Source: Odontesthes bonariensis (lineage: Eukaryota > Chordata > Actinopteri > Atheriniformes > Atherinopsidae). From it: a DNA stretch of 64,000 bases. The notes below the pieces were generated by a model that worked only from the letters and a program-made list of their open reading frames with translations, ran no database searches and was not told the origin of the DNA. Position 1 is the stretch's first letter. Every line of letters begins with the position of its first letter. This document shows, one piece after another, positions 23,701 through 38,700 of the stretch. Location: positions 32,119,449 through 32,183,448 of the forward strand of contig NC_134515.1 of NCBI RefSeq assembly GCF_027942865.1, given 5' to 3'. Made by a program: the position numbers and the translations under genes.

Positions 23701-26700
23701 GTCAATATTTGGTAAGACCAATTTTATTATTCAACATGGCCGAAACCCCCTTAGACAAGATTTCTTGTAATTTTCTTCAGGCAGGCAGTCTTTGGGAACT
23801 GTTAACCAGGCTTTTTGAGGAACATTCCAAAGCTCTTCTTTGGATGTTGGCTGCTTTTTGTTCCCTTCTCTGTAAAGACGATCTCACACTGTCTCAAAAG
23901 TGTTGAGATGTGGCTTAAGAATGGCTTGACACTCACACTTTCATGTAGACCCTTTCTGATGAGGCTCCAGACAACAGCAGATGGATCAACTGCATCCATG
24001 GATGGATCAACTGGTCCAGATGCATCTCTCAGGTCCTGTGTCCGGTCTTTGCAGGATTCTTTCCTATTTCTTCAGGACATTACTTTCAAAGTCAAAGTCA
24101 AATTTTATTGTATAGCACATTTCATGTACAAAACAATTCAAAGTGCTTTGTGATGTCATCACAGCACTGAAACAGCTCTGGTCTAAGTGTTAAATGACAT
24201 CAGGTTGAACACTGATTCTGGTAATGTTTCAGTCCTGGTTCTGTTGGACCTCAGCGCTGCGTTTGATACTGTAGATCGCAGAATCCTGTTGCACAGGCTG
24301 GAAAACTGGGTTGGACTTTCTGGAGCGGTCCTTAACTGGTTCAGGTCCTACTTAAAAGGCCAGAGTTATTTTGTTACAATTGGCAGCTATGAATCTGAGT
24401 GAGTGGCCATGACTTGTGGAGTCCCCTAGAGATCAGTTCTTGGACCTCTTCTGTTTAACTTGTATAGGCTCCCTTTGGGTCAGATATTGCAGAACTTTAA
24501 CATCAATTATCACAGTTATGCAGACAATACACAACTTTATGTGTCCCTGTCACCTGACGACTGCAGCCCAGCAGCCCAGCAGTCAGTGTCTGGAGGAAGT
24601 AAACACCTGGATGAGAGAGAATTTTCTACAATGAAATGAAGACAAAACTGAGATCATTCTGTTTGGTAGCAAAGAGCAGAGGGTCAGCATTGGTAAATAT
24701 CTTGTTGTGACTCAGTCACTACTTCAGTGAGTACAGTCAGTACAGTCACTGACCAAGTTCGTAACCTTGGAGTGTTGATAGACTCAGATTTGACTTTCAG
24801 CAGCCACATCAAAGCTGTCACCAAGGCAGCTTTTTACCAACTTAGAAACATCAACAGAATTAAAGGTTTTCTCTCCAAAAAGACCAGGAGAAACTCATCC
24901 ATGCATTCATCTCCAGTAGACTCGATTATTGTAATGGTCTTTTAACTGGACTTCCCAAAAAGAACATTAAACATCTGCATCTCATCCAGAACGCTGCTGC
25001 TGGAGTTTTAACCCGGGCTAAGAGATCTGAACACATCACACCAGTTTTAAAATCTTTACACTGGCTTCCAGTCAGTCACAGAATAGATTTTAAAAGCCTG
25101 CTGATGATTTACAAATCCCAGAACGGTTTAGGCCCAAAATACATCTGGGATATGTTCAGAGAATATAATATGTTCAGAGAATATAAACCTAGCAGAGCTC
25201 TTTGATCCAAGGACTCAGGTCAGCTAGTCCAGTCCAGAGTCCAGACCAAACATGGAGAAGTAGCATTTAGCTGGTATGCTGCAAACAAGTGGAGGATTAA
25301 ACTTTCACCAAATGTAGACATTTTTAAATCCAGGTTAAAAACATTTCTTTTCTCATGTGTCTATGTATTAAATCTGCACGGTATCACATAACTGTGATAA
25401 TTGATGTTAAAGTTCTGGAATATCTGACCCAAAGGGAGCATATACAAGTTAAACAAAAGAGCTCCAAGAAGTGACCCCTGGGGGACTCCACAAGTCATGG
25501 CCACTCACTCAGATTCATAGCTGCCAATTGTAACAAGATAATTCCTTTGAGACCTCCTTTGTTCATCACCTGTTGATAGTTTTTTAAGCTTGCTACTTTT
25601 TATATCATCCACTTCTCTAGTTTCATCCTTAGATATTCCAAATTTTTGGCCAATAGTTCTTTGGGAATCACCTTGTTGATGCAAAAATATTATTTAATGC
25701 CTGTCAAACTGTGTTATCTTTGACAATTTTCTTAGATACAAATAAAGAAATGCAAACAAAATGTGCATTTTTTTAACAGGCTGCTAGTAACAAAGAGCCT
25801 AAATATACAATTTAAATTGGTACTTTGATTTAGTTTTCAAAAACAAATTATCCTTAGGAGTGAATGTGAGCGTGTGTGTGGTTGTGTGACTCGTTTGTCT
25901 CTGTGTGGCCCTGTGATGGACTGGCGGCCTGTCCAGGGTGTACCCCGCCTCTCGCCCATTGACTGCTGGGATAGGCTCCAGCCCCCCCGCGACCCGACCG
26001 ACGGATTCAGCGGGTATAGAAAATGGATGGATGGATTTAGTTTTCAAAGGTCAGTGTTTAGTGGCTTGAAAACACATTCTTCTGAAAATGACCAGGTACA
26101 AGGACTGGACTGAAAATGGGCAGAATGCAGTCAATATCCTTGATATATTGATCAAGACTACTTTTAAAGATTACAAAATAGCCTGGCTCTTTGGAAGCAA
26201 AATAAAATGAAATTAGGGGTGAGACTTTTGCACTCTACTGCAGTTTTAGAAAAAACAGAAAAGTCAGTTGTACCTTTACTATAGTTTGTTACTTATAATA
26301 TTGCATCATTGTTACATGTGCATTTTGTGTGTTCTTTTGTAATGTAAACATTGAATTTCTCATAAAAATAAGTTGTCTCTGTACTGAATCAATTTGTTTC
26401 TTTGCAGATTGCAAAATCATTTTGGACACAACAAAGCAGGAGGATTGAAATCGATACATCACGCTTATATGAACAGTTTGCTGTCATAGATCTGGGGACT
26501 TTTTGTGCGGCTGAGCAGAGTAATACTCAGCAGATAATGCTCAACCAGAAGATTGCACACAACTTCAGTGAGTAACTCAACAGTGAATATGTCTAAGAAT
26601 TTAAGGTGAAGATGGTCATAAGTGTCATTGGTGCCAAAAGATAATTTTAAGCCTTTCAAATGGGGATTAGGATTTCCCATCAGAATATTATGTGTCATAT

Positions 26701-29700
26701 CAAAGCCAATCTTCCAGATTAAGTCAAACAAAGGAGTTTTTGAGATCTTTGACTAAAAAAAGTTAAAGAGAATTTTTATACTACCACTAGAGGGGAGCAC
26801 CACACAAAGTAACTAGGATCTTTATAGTGGCAGAGCTAGTGCCAGACACTTGGATTTTCACTGTTAAGACTTTAAAAGCCCAAATAAGAGAAAGATCATC
26901 TGGAGCAGTTTTATTTAGGGCCTAGAACTGTAGCAATTTTTCACCTTTTCAGTGATAATTGAGACACTTTGGCTGTGAAGCAAATAGATGTCATCAGCAG
27001 GGGGCAGTGTGTCACCAATGTGAAGTGTCATGACTGCTTGTGGGACCTGCAGAGTGATTGTGTGAAGTGGAAAATATTCTATTTCTCATCGAATGGCTTT
27101 TCACTTTTGATTAACTGAGGCTTGTATATTTCAAGACCCCACCTACGGGAGAACATTTCAGAAGCTTCTCCTCACAGGTCCTCAGAGTAGCACAGTCACT
27201 GTGAAGAAATACAGATGTGGCTTGGTTGGCTGCTAAATGGAATGGAGTGAAATTGCAGACTGGCGACATAATTAGAGTTCACATGTTCATCAAATATAAA
27301 TAAGGGAATCTGAGCGACAACGGTAGTGATTTTCTGCCCTTATACAGAATAAGCCCACATATGGCGATATTGCAGACTTGTTAACTTTTTGTTGTGTCAG
27401 GAGCAGAGCTGAGTGATGACAGCCTGCGGGCAACTCGAGGCCGTGCATCTTTCTGCTGCATGCTTTTGAAAAATGGGACATTTGATTAATAAGAGAATCT
27501 GCCTTTCTTGATCTTGCTCCCTCTTTGGTCCTATTAACATCAATAAAGAAAGTTACATCTCATTCTGGAATATAAAGTATTCAAATGTAGTGCCTCGAAA
27601 ATGTTAACAAAATGTTAACAAGGGGGTAATATCAGCAAAATGCACTTGAATAATCAAAGGCTCTTTTGAGTGCTAAATTATTCAGCGTATTATAATATTA
27701 GCTTAATACTGAAACATTGATTTTGGGTCAATTCAAACTGATTTGATTTTTAAATTTATACATGCATATACATGACAGCATATGCTGGGAAACTACAGTC
27801 ATACAGAAAATATATATATATATATATATTAATAATTATTAGATCCTTATCAGGTCCCAGATGTGGTAAATACAGTCTCAGATAAACAACATGACATGAC
27901 ATGCTATGCCATGTCATTATTTATAAAACAAAACCTTTGCCAAAATGCAGAAGCACTGTATGAAAAACTAAGTACACCCCATGATGTGGAACTACATTTA
28001 GCAGAAATAACTCCAATTAATCCTTTTATGTGTGGCATTATATCAGTCTCTCAAGTCATTGTGGAGGAATCTTGGCCAGTCTCTTTTTACAACATTACTT
28101 CAGTGTGTACATATACGTTTACACGAAGCTCTCCTAAAGTTGAGGTCTGGACTTTGACTGGGCCATTGCATTGTCTTGATTTTATCGGCCATTCTGATTC
28201 AGATTTACTGCTGTGCGGGTCATTCTCCTGTTTTAGTCAAGTTTTGACAGATGATCACACATTTTACTTTAGAATCCTTTGGTGTACTGAGGAGTTGGTC
28301 AACTCAATTAACGCAACGCGCCCAAGTCCTGTGATTGCGAGACGAGCCTTAATAATCACTCCTCCACCACAATATTTGACAGTTTGTATAAAGTGTTTGT
28401 GGTGATATGCTGTGTTTGGTTCTCTCCAAATGTGCTGCTGTGCGTTATGACCAAACATAATCCACATGGGGCTCTTCTGTTCAAAGGACATTGTTCCATG
28501 TGTTTTGTGGTTTGTTCAGATGCAGCTTTGCAAACTTAATTGATGCTGCCATGTTCATTTTAGAGAGAAGAGGCTGTCTCCTGGTAACCCTTTCACACAA
28601 GTCATTCTTGTTCAGTCTTTTTCTAAATGTACTTTCACCAACTCTAACATTTAACATGATAACTGAGGGCTGTGGAGTCTGAGATGTAGTATTTTTTGCA
28701 ATTTGTCTGAGAAATACATAGTCTGATCATGGGGTAAACTTGCTGGAATGTTCACTCTGGGAAGATTAGTATCTGTCTTCAATTTTTACCACTTGTGAAT
28801 AATCTTTCTAACTATAGAAGGATGATCGCCAAATGGTTTGGAAATAGGCTTATAACCCTTCCCAGATTGTTGGTCAGCAACAATTGCTTCTCTAAGGTTG
28901 TATTTACCAAATTTAAGACCTGGTAAGGATCAGCTGATTCCTCTGTTCTTTTTCTAATGTCCTGATACACACAACCCTAATATTGAAAGAAGGCGTACTT
29001 GCTTTTAAACCTATGAACTGTAACGTAGTATAACTTTAAAGAAACATGAAAAGCTATGACTGATATAAAAAAGTCTCTCGTCTCCTCTGTGTATATCCTA
29101 CCTATCTCTACACAGACACACTCTCACACACACTCCTCATTCTTGCCTTTATGTTTATCAGCACAAACCTGCAAGAATTTGTGCTGTTTATTCTGCATAT
29201 ATCTCATTCTTTGCCACACTGTTCATTTGCGTGATCCCATTACTCCAGGAGCCAATGTGCATGTAAACTTACACTCTTTTTACATGTACGAGTTGTAGCT
29301 CAGCAGACGGTGAGACTGTGTCTCTATCAGATGATATTATGAGTATATGTTCAATAATTAATGAATAAACACAGAGGTGATAATTAAAACGGGCAGAAAG
29401 CCCCCCCCCCTCCAGTCTTCAGTCTTAAAGGATCTCTTTTATGCCTTTTGAACACAAATCTTAACCAATATCACATATCCATGACTTTAATGCCACTTTT
29501 ATTGATGTTGACCGTAAATTAAATCTAAATATCTGAGTGTCACAGATTTGACTCACAAACTGTATCAAATAGTCTCTGCATTGTTGTTCTTTAAAGGAGG
29601 TTTTTTAAAACTTCGGCCTTCAAAAAGTATCACCACAAGCAGATCATAACTATAATTTTTTATTTCAGCTTACCAAATGGCAATGAGAAGGGGGAAAAAA

Positions 29701-32700
29701 AACTCTTCTTCTTGCGCTCTGTTGTCTATAGATTCACGACTGGCTCTCTTCATTTCGGTAGAAAAAAAAAACATTATAATGACAAGAAAAAAGCCATGTA
29801 ACGTCTGGCAATAAGACGCACAAACACGTTAGTTGGCCAATCACCACTGTTGCCGTCTTCACACATGGATTCTTCCCTCTCAGTGTAAAAGAGATGTTCT
29901 TGTTAACCTGCTGTTAACACCAGTGGTGTCGTGTATGGTATATTGGGGAATTTGGAGTATATCCACTGATTTCTCAGTCATCATAGAGGGTATCAACTTC
30001 CTAATCACCCCGACGTGCATCATATTCAGTGTTGCAATTAATTTTTTACATTACTGGTTAGTAGTTACCATTATTTGATGAGTTGTTTGGTTGAGGGGCT
30101 GACTGATATGTACTCCAAGATGCAGAAGATATGTGACAATATTACTAGACCCATTTTATTTGACTATTTTTATATGTTGTATTTATCCTTTGCCGGACAA
30201 GCTTTTGAAGAAGACATACTTTGGGGGAGGGGGGTGTTAATTAAAAGTATAACCAGTTCTCTGGGCACCCTAGAACATTGGCGACTCGTCTCTGGTAATT
30301 CACAGATAACAAACATACGGAGACTCAGCACCACGTTGTGTGCCACATGCAGCAAGATGGTACCGTGAAAAAAGTTAGAGCTATGTTGTAAGACACATCC
30401 GTAATGTAAACAGTGCAACCTTTTTACTTAGAAGTCGAGAATAAAAGGTACAAGCTCTGCATCAGATTTCCTAGCTTTACTGCCACAAAGATGCCTGCAG
30501 TAAAAAAAAAAGCAAAAGCAATTTTTAGTATTCCTTTGGCTCTTTCGTATATCATTTAGTATTTTTGGTGCTAAACCTCGTTTCTTTGTGGGATGGGGTG
30601 GTAGCGAACATAATGGATGTTTGCTAGGAGGTCCTGACGTTGTTATCATTGTTGTGCGTTTTGAAAACTTCTGTTTGCTTGTACCAACGCTGGCTACTGC
30701 TGCTTCTTCTTCTTTTGTTTGCTCCAGGGCAGACGAGACACTATGGTGACTCATTTCTTATCTAGTGGTAGTCTTTGACACATTTTTGTAGATTAATATT
30801 GATAATTTTACATAAGAAAAAACAGCAGGGTGTTTCTTCCACCACTGTTCAGGTAAGATTTTCAAGAGATCTCTCATGTCAATCACTATTCAAGAGAGAT
30901 TGTTTATAAACCAAGACTGCTTTCGCTTAAAAACCCATGATCACTGATCCTCGCTGCTCTAAAAACCTAAATTCCTCACCAGCAGTTCAGATAACGCTCT
31001 TGACTATTTCAAATGGAATTTCTGATCACATCTGTCCATATGACTGATCAAGTGGGTTAAAGTGTGACTGAAGACTTGACCTAAACACAGAAGTGGAGAA
31101 TCGACAGAGAATTCCAAGTGCTTAAATTGAGGGCAACTGCACGTCTTTCCTAGCCTGGGAATTCCCATGCTGCTTTGCGCGTGATTTCATTCACACTGCA
31201 AAGGCAGCCTGGAAACCACCGCCCTTATTTTTTCCTGAGTTAGGGAACCAATCACAGAACGGTGGGGGGGGCAGCAAGACGATGACGATGTCTGTGCACG
31301 ACACCGAAGCTTGTAGAGTGTTAATCCAACATGGCAGCGGACACAACGTTACCGTTCGATGCAGCCTTAGAAAGTGTTTTAAGTAGCTTGGAACGCAAGT
31401 TTACTTTTAAAATAAAGCAATGCGTCTTCTTCTTCCTCGTTGAATTTCTGTCGCTCTACATACGTCATCTGGTATAAGTGATACAATTGGCTATGAATCG
31501 CGCGCAAAGCAGCATGGGAAGAACCAGACGCCATTTGATAGACATTCGCAGCGCCCAATAAACGGCTCTAGGCATTCATAAACCACGCCTCAAATACGAG
31601 AAAATGCACACCTAGTTCCCAGACCACCATCTCATCGAGATGTGGACGCGTCAGCCAGGCTACGTCTTTCTTTGGTTTCAGAGACAAGTCGTGGAAATGC
31701 TGTTTAAAACAGTTTAAAATAACCATTTGGTTCCTTAAAAAAGGTATAGATACAAAATAGTTTGAAACCGCTGCCAATAGGAAAGTGTCAACACTCAGCT
31801 GGCGTCATTTCATCACTCAGACAGTGATAAATTAGTCTGTTGGTTTGCCTCACTATGCTGACCGGCCGAAACACCTACAGAGCAAATGAAGATATACACG
31901 TTTTGTATGTGAAAGTGCGTGAGGGATTGCTGTACAGCAATACTAATAGCTGTTGCTTTCCTATCTCTGCCGCTACAATTTTTGAATCACTTTAAATAAA
32001 GTCTGAAGAAAGAAAATATTTCTGCATTATGTCGATAACACATCGCTTTTATGGGATTAGAAATAAAAAACAGTCAGTAAAACTTCACTTTTTAAATACA
32101 TGTAAACATGTTAGTTTAATCAAAATAACAAGAAATTGAACTTCTCAAATCTGGGCTAACGCACCTAGTTGGGGTTAAGTCCCTCCTGAATGTATACGCA
32201 TATTCAGGTTCCATCTTTTTTAAGATCTATTAGCAAAACACGGAAATATAAATGTATATTATTATTATTACTATTAGCCAAGTTTTTCAATGAAGCTGCT
32301 CTCATTCACATATTTTCCTGTTTCTATTGTCAGACTGCTAAGTGCTGCTAAGTAAAATCTGACTGAAAATTATTCCATTAAGACCACATGTCTTGACTCA
32401 GCAAGTTATGATGATTTAATTGTGGATTGACCTTCTGCCTCCACAGACAAATGTATGAGACAGAGCTGCTCTGTAGCAACCACAAGGTAATGAAGCAAAC
32501 AAAATAGAGTGTGTTTAAAATTAGAAACATGTTTTATTTAACTCTGTGAAGTAACATGTCTAATACATTTTTTTTTTTTTTGTGCATGAACCTTTTTATG
32601 GTAGCTACTTACTAGTGCCCTGGTGCCTCTGACAAACACAGTGACGCTTTGAGAGCTTCTGTATATGTTGATCCTGGGGAACTTGGATTATCTGAGCTTC

Positions 32701-35700
32701 AACTACAAATCAAAGAAAACAGAACAAGAAGTCAGCTTTCCAAACAAACTTGGTTAAGCTCAGTCATTCTGACTTCTGCACCTTTATTCATATTCCAAAT
32801 AGTCAGCTGACTACAAAACCATAAAATATATCACTTTTTATTCTTGATCTAATGAAACAAAGTAATTTTAGAGCATTTAAGCTAATTTCTTTCTTCAGAT
32901 AAGGGAATTATTGAACTGGTGTTTAGCATTTTTGTTGCTATCAAAACAACAACTGAAATTAAAAGATGACATAACATTGATTTACAACATTCCACTCTGG
33001 TGGTATATCGGATGCAGCATGAGAACCTGTCAGAAGGACTGAACCATTTTAAGAATAAGGAAATGGTTATTCAAACTTTTATAAGGCTTCGTTTGAGGTC
33101 TGTAGTTAGAGCCAATTTGTTCAATATTTATTCTATAACCTAAATTGTATAATTATATATAGTTAATCTATGAAATGATGAAGGGCAGCACTCTCTTTCC
33201 CATCTCAGAAAGAGAGGGTTCAGACCCCCGGCTCCCCTGGGGCCAAAAATAAGCCATTGTTTCATTTATCCAATTACAATGTGGTTTTAATTCAATATAA
33301 CATCCTAAAACCTCTGAAAAGTAATTGCAGATGTCAGATAATGGAAGAGGATTAAAAAGCACAATATTCTGCTTTGAAGGTAATAGAAGATAAATATAAA
33401 GTAGCTGGAAATACTCAAATAAAGTACTAAATGGGGAATACATGTTTCTGTAGTTAAATGATATTCATTGTAAATTTGTATGATCAAAGTGCATTTCTGT
33501 TTAGAACGTGTTCAACAAATGTGATTATTTTCTTTGAGAGCCCCACTGCATGCTGCCTATTTAATGACTGGAAATGTCGTGGTCCTCATTAAAAGTACAC
33601 CTGTGGCTCCCTGCACCCAGTGGGATACTGTCTCTATCTCTATACTTTAATTTGCCTGAGCAATGCCCAGTTTGTCTGAGTGCCAGTCAAAAAAAAGGCT
33701 CCATTTTCACTTCCACTACATGTGAGTATGTGAGCCTCTTTTTGGAGGGAGGGGCAGATGAGACTAATTTTCAATGTTATGAGATGTTGATGTTTGAAAA
33801 TGTGACATGAAAGCCTCTATTGGTCCTGGTAAGGGAATTACAGTCTCAAGTCTTTTAAGTCAAGGATTTAGAAGTTTGTTGTACCCTAAAATGGTTTTCG
33901 TTTCATTTTAAAGCGGCACTATGCAACTTTCAGTAATACGGGGTTTGTTTACCATGCAATACACACCCCAAAGCTGTAGGGGGAGCTCCGTAGAAAATAA
34001 GGCGACAGTCTAGCCATAATATATATTACTACTCTAGAAGCTAACCACATTCAATTTAGCCGTCGACAGCTAATGGGGAGAGGTGTGTCTTATCAGGCTC
34101 CCTGGCTCGGCTCAGAGCCCTTTAGACCTGCCGTGAAGCAGTAGTTCTCGGCTCTCTGTGTCGCGAGACTTCCAGAGGTAAACAAAGCACGCGGCGCCAC
34201 AGGCAAAGTTGCAAGCGCTGTTTCGGGCTAGGGCCACCAGATGGAGATGGAAATGTCACCGTTTTCATCAGAACGGGTCAGCCAAGCTATCTGATGATTG
34301 CCAAGCAATTTTATGACCATGAAAAAGTTGCATAGTGCCGCTTTAATTATTTTGGTCATCAGTTATGAGTGGATTTTAGATTAGCTTTATAATGTGGATG
34401 TACCAGATGATGTTTACTCTAGTTGTACAGTTGTGTGGTCGTTTGCATTGTTACCTCCCAGCAAGAAGGTTCTCAGTTCCTGGCTGGGGTCTTTCATGTT
34501 GAGTTTGTATGTTATACCCATACATGCTTTCATTCTCTTTGGGTATTCTGACTTCCTCTCACAGTCCAAAAAAAAACGTGTTTATTAAATTGATAGATTA
34601 TTCTAAATGGACAATAGAAGCAAGTCTTCATCATTGTATGTCTTTCTGTTGGCCCTGTAATAGGGGGCCAATAGGTTGCATCAAATCTTCACATCGATTA
34701 AATGACAAACGCAATTGAGGTTAAAAAATGTACATATCAATTAACCTTACAGGATGAAAAAAATGCACTACAGGGAAATAGGCAAGAAGTCCAAAACTAA
34801 ATTATGAAGACACAAACGGGCAGTTAAACCTCCTGGAAAAAGTAGGAAGGACAACTAATGAGTGAACAATGCCACTTTCACGTAGCTCTGTTCAGTATTC
34901 AGCCATCAGCTTGTTAGCTTACTTTAGCATAAGACAGGAAACGGTGAAATAGCTGTCCTTTTTCTTTCCTAAGGTAGCCAGTTTGCTTTCAAGCATTCAA
35001 CTCACTTTTCATTGTTTTAATACTGCTTACATTAACAACAAAAAAACTACCAACAATAGTCCTAAAAGGTAATGCTTTAATTTGATATATGCCAAGAAAT
35101 GAGCTTTTGAGAAGGGAATAGGATTTGAACCGGTCATTATGGTACTAAGCTAAACATAGTTCTTATGGAACGGTCAAACATGTGAATGGCTTCAGTCTCC
35201 TCAAACTCTGTAAAAATAAAAATATGAATCTTTCCCAAACAAACAAATTCTTCTCATGACACAACTACACAACTTATTTTCAGTTGCCAGTTACTAACAA
35301 GACGAAGCTAATTGACAAATGAATTCTTTTTACGAGCTCAAGAAACTGTTTTGCAACAGACACTATGTACATGCATGTCTGAGGCATAAGGCTCCTAATG
35401 AATGCTTCCCACAGCTCCTGAATTATGCAGAGACATTTTCTATAGAACAAAAAAATCCCATCAGCTTTGACTTGATAGAATGCAAATTTGTGCGTTCCCC
35501 TTAGGCTTTTGGGAGAAAGTAATTAAGCACGGGACCCTTTGTCTTTGGAATGCTTTTTGAGTCATTTCATCGCAGGATAAGAGGACTATCTGTCAAGAGA
35601 AAAGCTTTCATATACCATTGAAAGTGTTGACTTTTTTAATGTATTGTTCCTCTAGACATTTTCCTCAAAAGTTTTCCGGTGCAACCAGGGGAGCTGAAGG

Positions 35701-38700
35701 ACAAACTGTTCATCATTAATGAGGAAGATGGAGGGCTGTCTGATGAGCACATCACCTCTCTGAGAAGGTATGAATTTGCGCCAAAAAAATTTGCTGATTT
35801 GTATTCATTCCTCATAATGTCACAATTGAAGCTGAGAGTTGAATGACTTTTTGTGCCCTAGTCAGAGAGTTGTTGGTGTGTGTATACAGCCAGAACAATG
35901 TGAAACGGCAGAATCCACAGCCAGTTGGTAAAGAGGACACATGGTTTGCACAAGCAGTTTTTACTGTGTTCTACTACTAAAGAGAAGCTTTTATCAAAAC
36001 GGCTTACTAATAAATGTTTCATCTCTGGTTATTTGTGGAGATGGGAACTATTGACATGCCCTCAGGAATAAGACACTGAAAGTGGGTAAAATGCTTCCTG
36101 ATTCTTACCTGCCATTTACGCGGTGGCTTTGGATGTTGACCTCCTGGAAGGCAAGAGTGATCTGATGTACTGTGCGTAGGGTTTTATTTATGCTATGAAA
36201 TCTTAATATATATTTTAATATGCTCTGACATAGGCCTGAGGAATACTATCTTGAAATAATCCCTCCCAACAGGTGCTGTAATATTAATGACTGGTGCTAC
36301 TCAAATAGTGCTCGGGCCCACTCGTCAAGAAATTAATTATTTTAGTTTGAGGTCAAAACACTCAAATGATAGGGAGTGGGAGTCCTATTTAAGAGGAGTG
36401 GGTTTCAAAATCAGTGGCAGCAAGTACATCAGCTCTCGTCAGTGTCTCGCTGCTTCATAGGAGCTGACAAGGACCATCAGCGCCACGTGGCTTTTGATAA
36501 TTTCTCCAGGCCACTAGAAATAAAATGGCTTCAGTACAAAAGAGTAAGTGAGGGGACATGTGATGAGACAAAGGGGCGAGAAGTCAAATGGGAAAGCCAA
36601 AGTAACGAAGAGACAATATTCCTTTATTTCATTTGAATCAATTTGTCTCTCTTGAATCTATTTTTTGGTGAGCTACATTTTATGTGGTGCTCCTTTTTTT
36701 ACACAAAATGGTCTTGGAGGGGCCATAACCATGTAAGTCTGAGTATGACATTAAATTTTTACAACCCAGAATTAGACATGGTTGGAACAGTATGGAGAAT
36801 GTCAAAGAAAAAACCAAGAATATGCCATGTATTGTCTTGTCAACTTCATTTTATCACTATGTGAACATCCATTTCTGCATTTCAGGCCTGCAACACATTC
36901 TAAAATAGCATTGGGAACGTAAAGCTTTTTCCACTATGTAATGTTTCCATTCCTTCTCACAGCCAGGGATCTAGAACCGGTCCCTCTTGAGAACCAGTTC
37001 CAAGTTTTCCAAAGCATTGAAACTTACACCTCTGAGCTTATCAATTGCTCTTTCGAGGGGTGCTGGCAAATACTCATTGATTGAAAATAAACAATGTCAT
37101 GCATCCAAGTTTTTGAGGTCTGCATTAAATCTGAGACTCAGGATGTACACTTTTATGCGCTGTTAATGACAAAAATTCCCTTTTCTCAAACGGTGAATAG
37201 CAAATTTTAAATTTATGATACGTAAAAAGAGGAGGCAAACAACAGCAGAGACACCTGTTTCTGACTCTGCCTTGATTCTCTGCACAAGGTAGCTGTGCCT
37301 GTGAGCTTCTTCAACAGCATAGTGCTTTAGTGCATTATTGGAGGCTGTGAACCCTGTGAGGAAAATACTGGAGAAATTCTGTCTCATCTAACTTTCTAAA
37401 TCTCTGCATGACGCAACAGTTATAAAATGTGCATTTTATAAAAATTAAAAGGCAGTTTTGAAACCATCTCAGAGTAACCAATAGCTGATATTTTGTCTTT
37501 ATATACCACCTTTCAGTGACAATTTCAGACTTGTTTTGCCATGTGACCAATGAAAATTAAAAAATAGGTGAATGAAAGCAGCTTTATTGGGAATTTGGCT
37601 GTATTGATGCACTTCATACGTGAGCACAGTTAGTAGGAGAGAAGCAAGAAAGTAAGGGGCTGAATGCCGAATGCAAGAGCCATGATACTTGAACCTGTAG
37701 CATATGTACTACTGTTTACCAACATCACATATTATTTGTAGTCAACAGTAAATGTGATCAAATTAGCATCCATAGTTTTCTTTGACTACGAGAGCCCTAA
37801 TAGAAACAATATTACCTAATTTCCTCCTTTTTAGATGTTAACTGAGAAACTGTAAACAGCGAACATACCCTTTACATTTGCTGCACAGCTAGGTAGAGAG
37901 ACAGTGATGAAGGGATAATTGAGTATCAAGATCCTCTCACAAATTTAGTTTCCTTTCTCGACACTGGCAGACCTACATTTCAGGTAGGTCAGTTTCATTG
38001 GGCCTCATGCAAGAAAATTTTCGTATTTTTATTCTAAATTTCTCTTACTTTTTTCGTAAGAAGGCCTCGTACGAACACGCCACGTCAGATTCAACAAACG
38101 CTCTTAACTTAGGAAAAAGTGTGTAAACGACCTGCGTAAATGATGAATCACAACTGTGCGTATCTAAGTTCACGTGCACGAGGATAGTAGATTTGCATAC
38201 TCCACGCCCAAAATTATACCATATAAAGCTGTGCTTCCTCGCTCCTGTGCCAGGAAGTGTTGAGTGTTGAGTCATGAGAATGGCATCAAGGCGCAAAAAG
38301 AACAACTTTAGGGGTTCTGAGACTGAAGTTCTGCTTCCAGAGATCTAAAAAGGAAAATCTGTCATTTTTAGCAGTGTTAGCAGTGGAATTACGGGACCTG
38401 CTAAAGCAAAGAAATGGGAAGCAATTACGAGTGCTGTTAATACCATGTCACCGAAATAAAAAAATAAATGGTTTGATATGAAAATGGCTTAAAAAAAACG
38501 TCTCGCCATGGCCAGGCGCTCGATGACTGCTACTAAAGCCGTGCAATCAGTTGTTGCCTCACCATGATGGCTCTTTGATGGGGTGGTCCATGAGGGGGGG
38601 TCTTCTGGCACCACACCTTCTGGTCTGCCTGGGCTGGTTCAGGTGGAGACCCTCCTTCATGGCAATATTGCGCCATGAACGAGGTATCGAGACACACCCA

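Larger units (their letters stand above)
23556..26250 (-). mobile_element. Tc1-like element expanded by nested insertions, formin intron 7
   Basis: The left end has TACAGTACTGTGCAAAAGTC and the right end (about 26213-26250) AGACTTTTGCACTCTACTGC, in opposite orientation. Minus-strand fragments of Tc1 transposase (SKEELWN-like, then [16 protein letters not shown]) occur at 23770-23990. LINE DNA (24085-25547) and another repeat (25845-26030) lie inside. The pairing of the two ends is inferred. Confidence 0.55.

Noticed and set aside
27863-28405. 180-codon plus frame
   Set aside because: Antisense of the Tc1-like transposase remnant.
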